Assembly: GCA_021776885.1 (NCBI GenBank) | Contig: JAJFFA010000880.1 | Span: 1-6,392, forward strand | Length of the DNA: 6,392 nucleotides | DNA from: Planctomycetota bacterium | GTDB taxonomy: Bacteria; Planctomycetota; UBA1135; GCA-002686595 | Direction of reading: 5' to 3' | Shown here: positions 1 to 5,426 of the stretch, piece after piece | Layout: each line of letters opens with the position of its first letter | How positions within the stretch are numbered: position 1 is the stretch's first letter | Notes under the pieces: generated by a model | The model's database searches: none | What the model saw: only the letters and a program-made list of their open reading frames with translations | What the model was told of the DNA's origin: nothing | Program-made: the position numbers and the translations under genes

Positions 1-1077
1 GGGGTCGTCGGCGGCCTCGAGGAGTACCTCTCCGACTCGGGTGTCGATCCGCTGACCTTCCGCGAGTACCTGCGCCTGTCCCTGGTGCAGGAGGCCCTGA
101 CCCGCCGCGCCCTGTCGGTCCCGAAGAACGGCTCGGTCAGCGCCGAGCAGCAGCGCCTGTGGCTGGAGAGCCGCATCACCGAGCTCGGCTTCAGCGAGGA
201 GCCCCACCCCTGGGCGGCCGGCGTCGTCGCGCGCTGCGGTGATGTGGAGATCCGGCGCGACGAGTACCTCGAGCAGCTGCGCTCGAAGCTCTCGGACGAG
301 GAGCTGCGCAAGCTCTGCCACGAGCTGCTGCTCGAGCGCAAGGTGCTCGAACGGCTGCCGGACGTCGACGACGCCGCCAAGCACGCCGCAGTGGCCGCCG
401 AGATCGAGCGCCGCCGCGCCGAGGTGCTACGCGACCCGACCTACCGCGGGGTTTCCTACGAGCAGCTGCTGGGCGCCCAGGGCCTGACCCTCGAGTCCCT
501 CGAGCGCGACCCGGCCATCCGCGTCGCCGCCCTGGCACACCTGTTCACCGACCGCGCCCACGACGAGGAGGCCCTGCGCGGCGCCTACGAGGCCGAGCGC
601 GGCTACTTCGACGGGCTCTTCGGCGAGGCCGTCGAGACCAGCCTGATCGTGTACAAGGCCGGGCGCTTCAAGAACGAGCTCGTGCCGCGCACCTTCGAGG
701 AGGCCAGCGCGGCCCTCGAGACCCTGCGCATGCGCATCGAGGGTGCCGAGGACTTTGCGCGCCTGGCCGCGATCGAGACCGAGGAGCTCTCGACGCGCGA
801 AGCCGGCGGCAAGGTCGGCCTGATCACGCGCGGTGCCCCCGGCGCCCCCCCCGCCCTGCGCGAGGTGATCTTCGCGCTCCTCGACTCGCGGCCCGGAGAC
901 GTCTCCGGCACGCTCCTGGGCCCGGTGCAGCTGCCCGGCGCAGTGGCCCTCGTGTGCCTGGGCGCACGCCGCCCCGCGCCGACCTGGGAGTCGATGCGCA
1001 ACCACGTCCATCGCGAACTGCGGCGACGCTTCCTCGCGGAGCTCTTGCCCCAGGACCGCGTGACCCTCTGGCGCTGA
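1..1077 (+). CDS. SurA/PpiC-like peptidyl-prolyl cis-trans isomerase (5' partial)
   Basis: The reading frame is open from the first base of the window, so the gene starts upstream; the in-frame GTG at 85 is internal. 358 residues are visible. The C-terminal part (about nt 631-966) looks like a parvulin/PpiC rotamase domain: a strand-rich start, the 'DFARLAA' helix, then 'REAGGKVGLITRG', 'LREVIFALLDSRPGDVSGTLLGP' and a final hydrophobic strand, the usual order of that fold. Before it are charged, helix-rich stretches resembling SurA N-terminal chaperone segments, including 'VVARCGDVEIRRDEYLEQL' (nt 220-276). Such proteins bind unfolded polypeptides and isomerise Xaa-Pro bonds, usually in the periplasm. 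The signal peptide, if any, is outside the window, so location is unknown. The stop is 10 nt before the first BMC-P gene, which implies a shared transcript. Family fairly sure; catalytic activity not demonstrated by sequence alone. Confidence 0.75.
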   Translation, partial: GVVGGLEEYLSDSGVDPLTFREYLRLSLVQEALTRRALSVPKNGSVSAEQQRLWLESRITELGFSEEPHPWAAGVVARCGDVEIRRDEYLEQLRSKLSDEELRKLCHELLLERKVLERLPDVDDAAKHAAVAAEIERRRAEVLRDPTYRGVSYEQLLGAQGLTLESLERDPAIRVAALAHLFTDRAHDEEALRGAYEAERGYFDGLFGEAVETSLIVYKAGRFKNELVPRTFEEASAALETLRMRIEGAEDFARLAAIETEELSTREAGGKVGLITRGAPGAPPALREVIFALLDSRPGDVSGTLLGPVQLPGAVALVCLGARRPAPTWESMRNHVHRELRRRFLAELLPQDRVTLWR

Positions 1078-1087
1078 AGGAGAAGAC

Positions 1088-1387
1088 ATGTTGATCGGGA
1101 AGGTGGTGGGCAGCGTCGTCGCGACCCGCAAGGACGAGGCACTGACGAGCCACAAGCTGCTCCTGGTGCAGGTCCACGACCAGCTCGGCGCGGCCCGTGA
1201 CCAGTACGTGGTCGCCGTCGACTCGGTCGGCGCGGGTCACGAGGACATGATCCTCTACGCCACGGGCTCCAGCGCACGCCAGACGAGCCTGACCAAGGAC
1301 AAGCCCTGCGACGCGGTGATCATGGCGGTGATCGACTCGTGGGACCTGGGCGGCGAGAACGTCTACGAGAAGTGGAACGAGGGCTAG
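1088..1387 (+). CDS. BMC-P shell vertex protein 1 (EutN/CcmL family)
   Basis: A 99-residue protein matching the EutN/CcmL/PduN family of pentameric proteins that cap the vertices of bacterial microcompartments. It begins 'MLIGKVVGSVVATRK', the first beta strand and turn of the fold, has 'LLLVQV' as a core strand, the conserved loop 'DSVGAGHEDMILYATGSSAR' that lines the pentamer's central opening, and the closing strand 'DAVIMAVIDSWDL'. Length is normal. The ATG is supported by a strong Shine-Dalgarno AAGGAG (1077-1082) 5 nt upstream, which overlaps the end of the isomerase gene. It is the most canonical of the three BMC-P copies here. It is followed after 1 nt by the second copy, so translation is probably coupled. 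Three BMC-P genes in one locus is a known feature of PVM-type compartments. Confidence 0.93.
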   Translation: MLIGKVVGSVVATRKDEALTSHKLLLVQVHDQLGAARDQYVVAVDSVGAGHEDMILYATGSSARQTSLTKDKPCDAVIMAVIDSWDLGGENVYEKWNEG

Positions 1388-1388
1388 C

Positions 1389-1679
1389 GTGTACCTGGCC
1401 CGCGTCATCGGTCGGCTAGTGGCCAGCGTGCAGTACCCGGGCCTGGCCGGGGTGCCGCTGCAGATCCTGCAGCCCCTGGACGAGGACGGCGCCGACATGG
1501 GCCAGACCCTGGTGGCCTGCACCTCGGTCTCGAGCGGCCCCGGCGACCTGGTGCACTTCGTCGATGGGCGCGAGGCGGCCCTGGCCTGTCCCGAGACCTT
1601 CGTGCCCGTCGACGCGACCATCATGGGCGTCGTCGAGCAGGCCTTCGCGGGCGACCGCGACCTCACGGACGAGGCCTGA
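1389..1679 (+). CDS. BMC-P shell vertex protein 2 (EutN/CcmL family, divergent)
   Basis: A 96-residue BMC-P paralogue starting with GTG at 1389, one base after the preceding stop; GAGGG at 1379-1383 can serve as ribosome binding site. The start gives 'MYLARVIGRLVASVQYPGL', which aligns directly with the N-termini of its two neighbours, and the core strands 'LQILQPL' and 'DATIMGVVEQAF' are kept. It differs from its neighbours in the loop that normally reads D-x-x-GAG-x-x-D: here it is 'TSVSSGPGDLVHFVDGREAAL', with no GAG and without the following GSSxR-like turn. It may form its own pentamer with a different central opening or a mixed vertex; that is inference. Its stop overlaps the next start in TGATG (1677-1681), so the two are translationally coupled. 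Confidence 0.9.
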   Translation: MYLARVIGRLVASVQYPGLAGVPLQILQPLDEDGADMGQTLVACTSVSSGPGDLVHFVDGREAALACPETFVPVDATIMGVVEQAFAGDRDLTDEA

Positions 1680-1978
1680 TGTTCCTGGCCCAGGTGATCG
1701 GCAGCGTGGTGTCGCCGGTGCAGCACCCCAGCCTGGACGGCCGCACCCTGCTGCTGCTGCGTCCCGTGGGTCCGACGGGCGAGCGCTGCGCCAAGACACG
1801 CATCGCGGTGGACCGCTCGGGCGCGGGGGTGGGCGACCGCGTGCTCGCGATCGACGAGGGCAACTCGGGGCGCCAGCTGCTGGGCGTCCCGGACGCACCG
1901 ATCAAGACCATCGTGATCGGCGTCGTGGACTCGATCGAACTCGCTGGCGAGGGCGTGTACGACCACCGCGAGGGCTGA
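1679..1978 (+). CDS. BMC-P shell vertex protein 3 (EutN/CcmL family)
   Basis: A 99-residue BMC-P protein. It opens with 'MFLAQVIGSVVSPVQHPSLDG', has the core strand 'LLLLRPV', the family loop 'DRSGAGVGDRVLAIDEGNSGRQ' and the closing strand 'IKTIVIGVVDSIEL'. The C-terminal 'EGVYDHREG' resembles the 'ENVYEKWNEG' tail of copy 1, so copies 1 and 3 share a C-terminal pattern that copy 2 lacks. The ATG overlaps the preceding stop by one base. It is the last gene of the visible operon; the next gene runs toward it from the opposite strand and ends 30 nt away. Role: pentameric vertex cap of a microcompartment shell. Family assignment is firm; which pentamer it forms (homo- or hetero-) cannot be told from sequence. 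Confidence 0.93.
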   Translation: MFLAQVIGSVVSPVQHPSLDGRTLLLLRPVGPTGERCAKTRIAVDRSGAGVGDRVLAIDEGNSGRQLLGVPDAPIKTIVIGVVDSIELAGEGVYDHREG

Positions 1979-1999
1979 CCCCGGTCACCAGGCCCGGGG
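1979..1999. terminator. possible short bidirectional terminator hairpin
   Basis: CCCCGG (1979-1984) and CCGGGG (1994-1999) form a 6-bp GC-only stem with a 9-nt loop. It lies in the 30-nt gap between the convergent stops of the third BMC-P gene and the secreted protein gene. No T-tract follows on either strand, so it would at best be a weak or factor-assisted terminator. Short GC stems arise easily by chance in DNA of this composition. Confidence 0.3.
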
Positions 2000-2008
2000 C
2001 CCCTCGGC

Positions 2009-3316
2009 TCAGCGACTGTGCGGATAGCTGCCCGGGTCCTGGACGTACCTCCACCAGCTCGCCTCGCGCGTGTCCGCGAGCTGCCCCTCGCGCCGCGGCA
2101 GGTGGGCATAGAAGAAGCGCATGTAGCCCAGCTGGCTCGCGCCCCAGTCCGCGCTCGAGACGGGCGCACTACTGCCGCTCAACGCGGGCCAGCGGGTGCG
2201 CCAGTCGCGGGCCGTGCTGAGCACCACGGCGGGGTTGGCGTAGTCGTAGTCGGCGCTCCCGTTGGCCGGGAAGTGGATGTTGCCGATGCCCGCGTTGCCC
2301 GGGTCGATGGCGTCGTAGCGGCTGAAGCGGTCCCAGTCGTGCTGCGCCGGCCCCTGGTTGTTCCAGCTGCCGTAGACGTGGGTCATGATCGACTCGACGC
2401 GGTGCCCGTAGCTGTGCAGCATCAGGTCGTGGGTGCGCTCGTAGTTGAAGCCCATGACCAGGAAGGGCCGCGTGGAGGGCACGCTCGGCATGGGCGGCGC
2501 GTTGACCCAGTACGCGCCGGGTCCGGCCATGCGCGACTCGTAGTAGCCGAAGTAGGGGGCGCCGAACAGAAACACCTCGTCGAAGTCCCGCGCACTGACG
2601 CGCGCCGGGATATCGAAGTCGTTGAAGATCCGTGCATAGCGCGCCGTGTCAGGCGAGTGCCAGCCCATGCCCGAGGCCAGGGCGGCGAGGTAGGTGTCGT
2701 CGGTGTAGCGGAAGCCGTCCTCCTTGAGCGGGTACTCGTCGACGTCGACCCACTCGGCCAGCTCCAGGTCGAGCCAGCCGCCGCTCAGCTGGCGCAGCTC
2801 GTCCACGTACTGGTCGTAGAGAGCGCGCGGGTCGTTCCAGCCCGCGAACTCGTGCAGGCGCTGGCCGCCGTGCACCTCGAGGATCGGGTCGTAGTTCAGC
2901 ACCAGCACGCGGAACTGCTGCGGCGGGGGCACGTCCGCGGCGCCGATGCTGGTGGCCACCAGGGGCGTCGAGCCTCCGGCCAGGGTCAGGCCCTGGGCAT
3001 AGATGCGCTGCGCGGCGAGCGCCGGGTCGAGCCCCAGGGCGACGTCGTGGACGAGCATGCCGCTGGCCGGGACGCTGGCGCGCAGGACGCGCTCGGGCTG
3101 CGACAGGTAGAGATCGCCGAAGGGCGTCGCGCGCGGGGCATCCAGGGCGACGGACGAGATCGCCAGGAAGGCGGCGTCCCCGGGCTGGGCCTGGAGCACG
3201 AGGCGCAGGGTGCCGCCGACCCGGCGGTCCCCCTCGAGGCGCAACTCTGGACCCTGGGCGGCGGCCAGGGTGGCCAGGACGAGGGGCAGGACGCAGGACA
3301 GGATCGAAGGGGACAT
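2009..3316 (-). CDS. secreted conserved protein of unknown function
   Basis: 435 residues. The ATG at 3316-3314 is chosen because GGAGG (3327-3323) lies 6 nt upstream and because it begins a plausible signal peptide (residues 1-20, 'MSPSILSCVLPLVLATLAAA', probably cut before Gln21), although the n-region lacks a basic residue. Residues 21-127 form a beta-rich module ('LRLEGDRRVGGTLRLVLQA...GDAAFLAIS') of a kind I associate with secreted planctomycete proteins. Residues 131-435 form a second domain rich in Trp, Tyr, Asp and His: 'VLVLNYDPILE', 'DEYPLKEDGFRYTDDTYL', 'FLVMGFNYERTHDLMLHSYGHRVES' (285-309), 'GNIHFPANGSADYDYANP' and 'FFYAHLPRREG'. This pattern resembles an uncharacterised secreted family. 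The segment H301-S-Y-G-H305 looks like a zincin HExxH with Ser for Glu, so peptidase activity is not supported. It is convergent with the shell operon and divergent from the aldolase; no functional link to the compartment is visible. Confidence 0.8.
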   Translation of the reverse strand: MSPSILSCVLPLVLATLAAAQGPELRLEGDRRVGGTLRLVLQAQPGDAAFLAISSVALDAPRATPFGDLYLSQPERVLRASVPASGMLVHDVALGLDPALAAQRIYAQGLTLAGGSTPLVATSIGAADVPPPQQFRVLVLNYDPILEVHGGQRLHEFAGWNDPRALYDQYVDELRQLSGGWLDLELAEWVDVDEYPLKEDGFRYTDDTYLAALASGMGWHSPDTARYARIFNDFDIPARVSARDFDEVFLFGAPYFGYYESRMAGPGAYWVNAPPMPSVPSTRPFLVMGFNYERTHDLMLHSYGHRVESIMTHVYGSWNNQGPAQHDWDRFSRYDAIDPGNAGIGNIHFPANGSADYDYANPAVVLSTARDWRTRWPALSGSSAPVSSADWGASQLGYMRFFYAHLPRREGQLADTREASWWRYVQDPGSYPHSR

Positions 3317-3350
3317 GGGCAGCCTCCGGGGCCGGGAACGACGCGCCCGC

Positions 3351-3370
3351 CAGTCTACTCCAGTAGACTG
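3351..3370. promoter_or_regulatory. perfect 20-bp palindrome, candidate operator
   Basis: CAGTCTACTCCAGTAGACTG is a dyad with two perfect 9-bp arms around a central CC. It sits in the 60-nt gap between the divergent secreted-protein and aldolase genes, 34 nt from the former's start and 6 nt from the latter's. It is less GC-rich than its surroundings, as is usual for protein-binding sites. Likely an operator for a dimeric regulator acting on one or both genes. If transcribed, it would also form a hairpin directly before the aldolase start. Which regulator binds is not known; no regulator gene is in the window. Confidence 0.6.
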
Positions 3371-3376
3371 CCCCCC

Positions 3377-4093
3377 ATGGCAACCGCGCAGCGCAGGGAG
3401 TGGAGCGATGAGGTCGCACGGCTGAGGCAGGCGATCTGCCGCATCGGGGAGCTCTGCTACCAGCGCTTCTACATCGTCGGAGCCGATGGGAACATCTCGG
3501 CGCGCTGTGCGGATGGCACGATCCTGATCACCCCGGCCGGCGCCATGAAGGGCTTCCTCGAGCCCCATCACATCGCCCACATCGACAGCGAAGCACGGGT
3601 CGTCGACGGCGGCCCCGGCCCCTCGAGCGAGGTCGGAATCCACCTGGTCGCCTACCAGGAACGGCCGGAGATGCAGGCCATGGTCCACGCCCACCCGCCC
3701 CACGCGGTGGCCATGACCATCGCCGGGATCGACATGCAGATGCCGATCATCCCCGAGATCATCGTCACCATCGGCGGCATCCCCACGGCGCCCTTCGGCA
3801 CCCCCGGGACCCCCGAGCTGCCCGAGTCGATCCGCGAGATCATCCGCTGCTCGGACTCGCTGATCATGCAGAACCACGGCTCGGTCACCGTCGGCAGCAA
3901 CCTGATGGACGCCTACAAGAAGCTCGACATGCTCGAGCACACGGCGCGCATCCTGTGGTTGGCCCACGTGGCCAAGGGCGGCCTCGAGCCCCTGCCCCAG
4001 GAGTCGGTGCGCAAGCTTCTGGCCACGCGCTCGCTGCTCGGTATCACCACGACCAACACGCTCGAGAACGCGTGTGGCGTGAAGAAGCCGTAG
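3377..4093 (+). CDS. class II aldolase (L-fuculose/L-rhamnulose-phosphate type), predicted BMC enzyme
   Basis: 238 residues, the normal size for the class II aldolase/adducin family. These zinc enzymes split sugar 1-phosphates such as L-fuculose-1-phosphate into dihydroxyacetone phosphate and lactaldehyde. The expected residues are present in order: phosphate-binding G38-N-I-S41 and T52-P-A-G55, P82-S-S-E85 with the catalytic Glu, zinc ligands His104 and His106 in 'VHAHPPHA', and the third zinc ligand His167 in 'QNHGS'. ATG 3377 fits the family N-terminus; the six bases before it are all C, so there is no Shine-Dalgarno, and translation may be leaderless. The C-terminus has 'PLPQESVRKLLATRSLLGI' and then a polar tail, which may be family helix or encapsulation signal. 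In the characterised planctomycete BMC such an aldolase is the fucose/rhamnose-cleaving enzyme (PvmN, from memory). Here it is separated from the vertex genes by an opposing gene. Substrate is inferred. Confidence 0.9.
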   Translation: MATAQRREWSDEVARLRQAICRIGELCYQRFYIVGADGNISARCADGTILITPAGAMKGFLEPHHIAHIDSEARVVDGGPGPSSEVGIHLVAYQERPEMQAMVHAHPPHAVAMTIAGIDMQMPIIPEIIVTIGGIPTAPFGTPGTPELPESIREIIRCSDSLIMQNHGSVTVGSNLMDAYKKLDMLEHTARILWLAHVAKGGLEPLPQESVRKLLATRSLLGITTTNTLENACGVKKP

Positions 4094-4133
4094 CGAGCGC
4101 CCGGGTCTGGCCCTCATGCCACCCAGGCGCTCG
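4094..4133. terminator. hairpin directly after the aldolase stop
   Basis: Thirteen-base arms (4094-4106 and 4121-4133) pair at 12 of 13 positions around a 14-nt loop, starting at the first base after the aldolase stop codon. No T-tract follows, so it is either a stem-only terminator, an RNA-stabilising 3' end, or a stop for transcription arriving from uspA on the other strand. The single mismatch (C4102/A4125) would be a G-U pair in minus-strand RNA. Confidence 0.5.
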
Positions 4134-4134
4134 T

Positions 4135-4150
4135 TGACTCGATCGAGTCA
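4135..4150. repeat. perfect 16-bp palindrome
   Basis: TGACTCGATCGAGTCA is a perfect dyad with no spacer, starting 2 nt after the aldolase 3' hairpin. Nearest genes converge on this region, so an ordinary promoter-operator role is not obvious. It could be a binding site for a dimeric protein or part of the transcript-end structure. The 60 nt from 4151 to 4211, up to the large repeats, show nothing I can name. Confidence 0.5.
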
Positions 4151-4211
4151 CGCCGCGCTCTTGGGATCAACCGATCGGCGCGCTGAGATCGTAGGCGAGC
4201 CCGTTGGGCAA

Positions 4212-4320
4212 CCTAGGAGTCTGCGCCACGGGAGGTGATCGGCAGCCAGTCCGACGCGCCTTGCCACGACGAAACCCAGGATTCGTCTGCCCGTCACCAC
4301 CCGTGACGCAGACTCCTAGG
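4212..4320. repeat. 109-nt inverted repeat element A, CCTAGG at both ends
   Basis: Left arm 4212-4245 and right arm 4287-4320 pair at 31 positions, with two mismatches (4226/4306 and 4233/4299) and one single-base bulge on each side. Both ends begin CCTAGGAGTCTGCG. The 41-nt loop contains a further 6-bp hairpin (4268-4273 with 4282-4287). There is no coding content of note. The shape fits a MITE-like or REP-like insertion, or one half of a structured RNA together with element B, with which it shares the CCTAGG at 4315-4320. If the duplicated target is CTAG, the terminal sequence of the element would be GAGTCTGCG. Confidence 0.8.
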
Positions 4321-4500
4321 CCTGAAATAAGCGCTGAGCTACTCGAGATCGCCCGGGGGCGCGGCATTCGCGGCCGTTCGAGCCGTCCCACAATGCTCAC
4401 CTGACTACGGCCAGGCTCCGCTTGCGGAACGCCTCGTACGACAACGCCTACCGCACCCCCGAACGACCTCGAGCAGCTCAGCGCTTATTCCAGGCCTAGG
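4315..4500. repeat. 186-nt near-complete palindrome element B, CCTAGG at both ends
   Basis: Bases i and 8815-i pair over the whole length. The outer 37 positions (4315-4351 with 4464-4500) have only three mismatches, and pairing continues inward with more mismatches to a four-base apex (4406-4409). Of 91 columns I count 68 Watson-Crick pairs, 13 A/C combinations and 10 other mismatches. Read on the minus strand, all 13 A/C combinations are G-U wobbles, giving 81 of 91 paired columns. The termini CCTGRAATAAGCGCTGAGCT next to CTAG recall IS5-group ends and their CTAG target, so it may be a MITE of that group; that is from memory and tentative. It lies between the convergent aldolase and uspA genes and could also act as a terminator. 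Confidence 0.85.
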
Positions 4501-5425
4501 GCGGAGGCTGGATCGGCGTGATGAAGTCGTGGGGCTTGATCCCCACCAGCGAGCAGTCCAGGTGGCCCAGCAGCTTCTCGGCGGTGTTCCCGAGCAGGAA
4601 GCCCGCGATCCCGCCGCGCGAGATCGTCCCCATCACCAGGAGGTCGGGGTGCAGGTGCTCGACGGCCTCGCGGATCGCCACGGAGGGGGCGTTCTTGCCG
4701 ATGTGGATCTGCGGCTCGACGCTCTCGCCGCTCTGCGCGATGCACTCCTGTATCTCCTCCATCGCCGCGGCGCGGATGCGCTCGATCTCCTCGGCGAACT
4801 CCTCCTCGGTCAGGTTCGCCGACTCCATCTGCAGGGCGAAGGGGATCTGGTAGGCGTGGACGACGTGCAGTTCACACTCCTGCTTGGCTGCGATCCTGGC
4901 CGCCCAGTGCACGGCGGCGTCGCCGACGCGGGTCAGGTCCGTCGCCGCCAGGATCAGCTTGTGGGACAGGTCGTGCTCGGGCTTGACCACCCACACCGGT
5001 GCCGGGCACTTGCGCAGCAGCTTGACCGCGATGCTGCCCAGCTTGCGGCCCTCGGCCTGCTCCTGGTTGCGCTTGCCCACCACGACCAGCTCACCGCGGC
5101 CGCGCTGCACCTCGTGGATCAGGGCCACCCACAGGCGCTCCTCGACGATGCGCAGGTCACACTCGACGCCGCCCGCGCGCAGCGCCTCGGCCGCCGCCTC
5201 CAGGGTCGCTCGGCCAGCGTCCGAGAGCCCACGGTGCACGATCTCGTGGGTGCCGAAGGGCTCGGTGTAGCCGTCCTCGTGCACGGAATGCACCAGTCCC
5301 ACGCGGGCGCCCCAGGCCTGGGCGGCCCACAGGCCCTGGTCGAGGGCCTTCTGGCTGCCCGGGGTCAGGCTCTTGCCCCGCGGCGCGAGGTCGACCCCGA
5401 CGAGGATGCGCTGCGTGGTCGACAT
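4496..5425 (-). CDS. tandem-domain universal stress protein (UspA family)
   Basis: 309 residues with two complete Usp folds, about 5-149 and 154-298. Domain 1 opens 'RILVGVDLAPRGKS' and ends 'VVVGKRNQEQAEGRKLGSIAVKLLRKCPAPVWVVKP'. Domain 2 opens 'KLILAATDLTRVGDAAVHWA' and ends 'DLLVMGTISRGGIAGFLLGNTAEKLLGHLDCSLVGIKP'. The G-x2-x-G...G-N-T nucleotide-binding pattern is clear in domain 2 (266-281) and degenerate in domain 1. Proteins of this kind are cytoplasmic and often bind ATP or other ligands during starvation, oxidative or energy stress; the specific role here is unknown. The ATG lies one base after the pgi stop (TGA-G-ATG) and has only a weak GGCGGG upstream, so translation is likely coupled to pgi. 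The stop TAG falls inside the CCTAGG end of the large inverted repeat. Confidence 0.93.
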   Translation of the reverse strand: MSTTQRILVGVDLAPRGKSLTPGSQKALDQGLWAAQAWGARVGLVHSVHEDGYTEPFGTHEIVHRGLSDAGRATLEAAAEALRAGGVECDLRIVEERLWVALIHEVQRGRGELVVVGKRNQEQAEGRKLGSIAVKLLRKCPAPVWVVKPEHDLSHKLILAATDLTRVGDAAVHWAARIAAKQECELHVVHAYQIPFALQMESANLTEEEFAEEIERIRAAAMEEIQECIAQSGESVEPQIHIGKNAPSVAIREAVEHLHPDLLVMGTISRGGIAGFLLGNTAEKLLGHLDCSLVGIKPHDFITPIQPPP

Positions 5426-5426
5426 C

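Noticed and set aside
824..1966. Long minus-strand open frame across the shell genes
   Set aside because: It is antisense to three clearly recognisable BMC-P genes, with His/Arg/Ala-rich low-complexity sequence typical of a shadow frame in GC-rich DNA.
2018..4093. 691-codon plus-strand open frame reading through the secreted-protein gene into the aldolase
   Set aside because: The part before 3377 is antisense to a well-supported gene, has low-complexity Val/Arg/Gly/Ala composition and no domain. Only the section from ATG 3377 shows family motifs.
3317..4117. N-terminal extension of the secreted protein upstream of ATG 3316
   Set aside because: It would run antisense through the aldolase, and the 3316 start has a good GGAGG and a signal peptide immediately after it.
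4203..4320. Integron attC site (GTTGGGC at 4203-4209 fits GTTRRRY)
   Set aside because: There is no matching RYYYAAC at the far end, and the inverted repeat begins after this heptamer, so the attC layout is not met.
4167..4404. Small open frames on both strands inside the inverted repeats
   Set aside because: They lie within the palindromic arms, have no ribosome binding site or family motif, and their similarity to each other follows from the inverted repeat.
4315..4500. Retron-type msr/msd or CRISPR array
   Set aside because: No reverse transcriptase gene is in the window, and there are no regularly spaced direct repeats; it is a single dyad.
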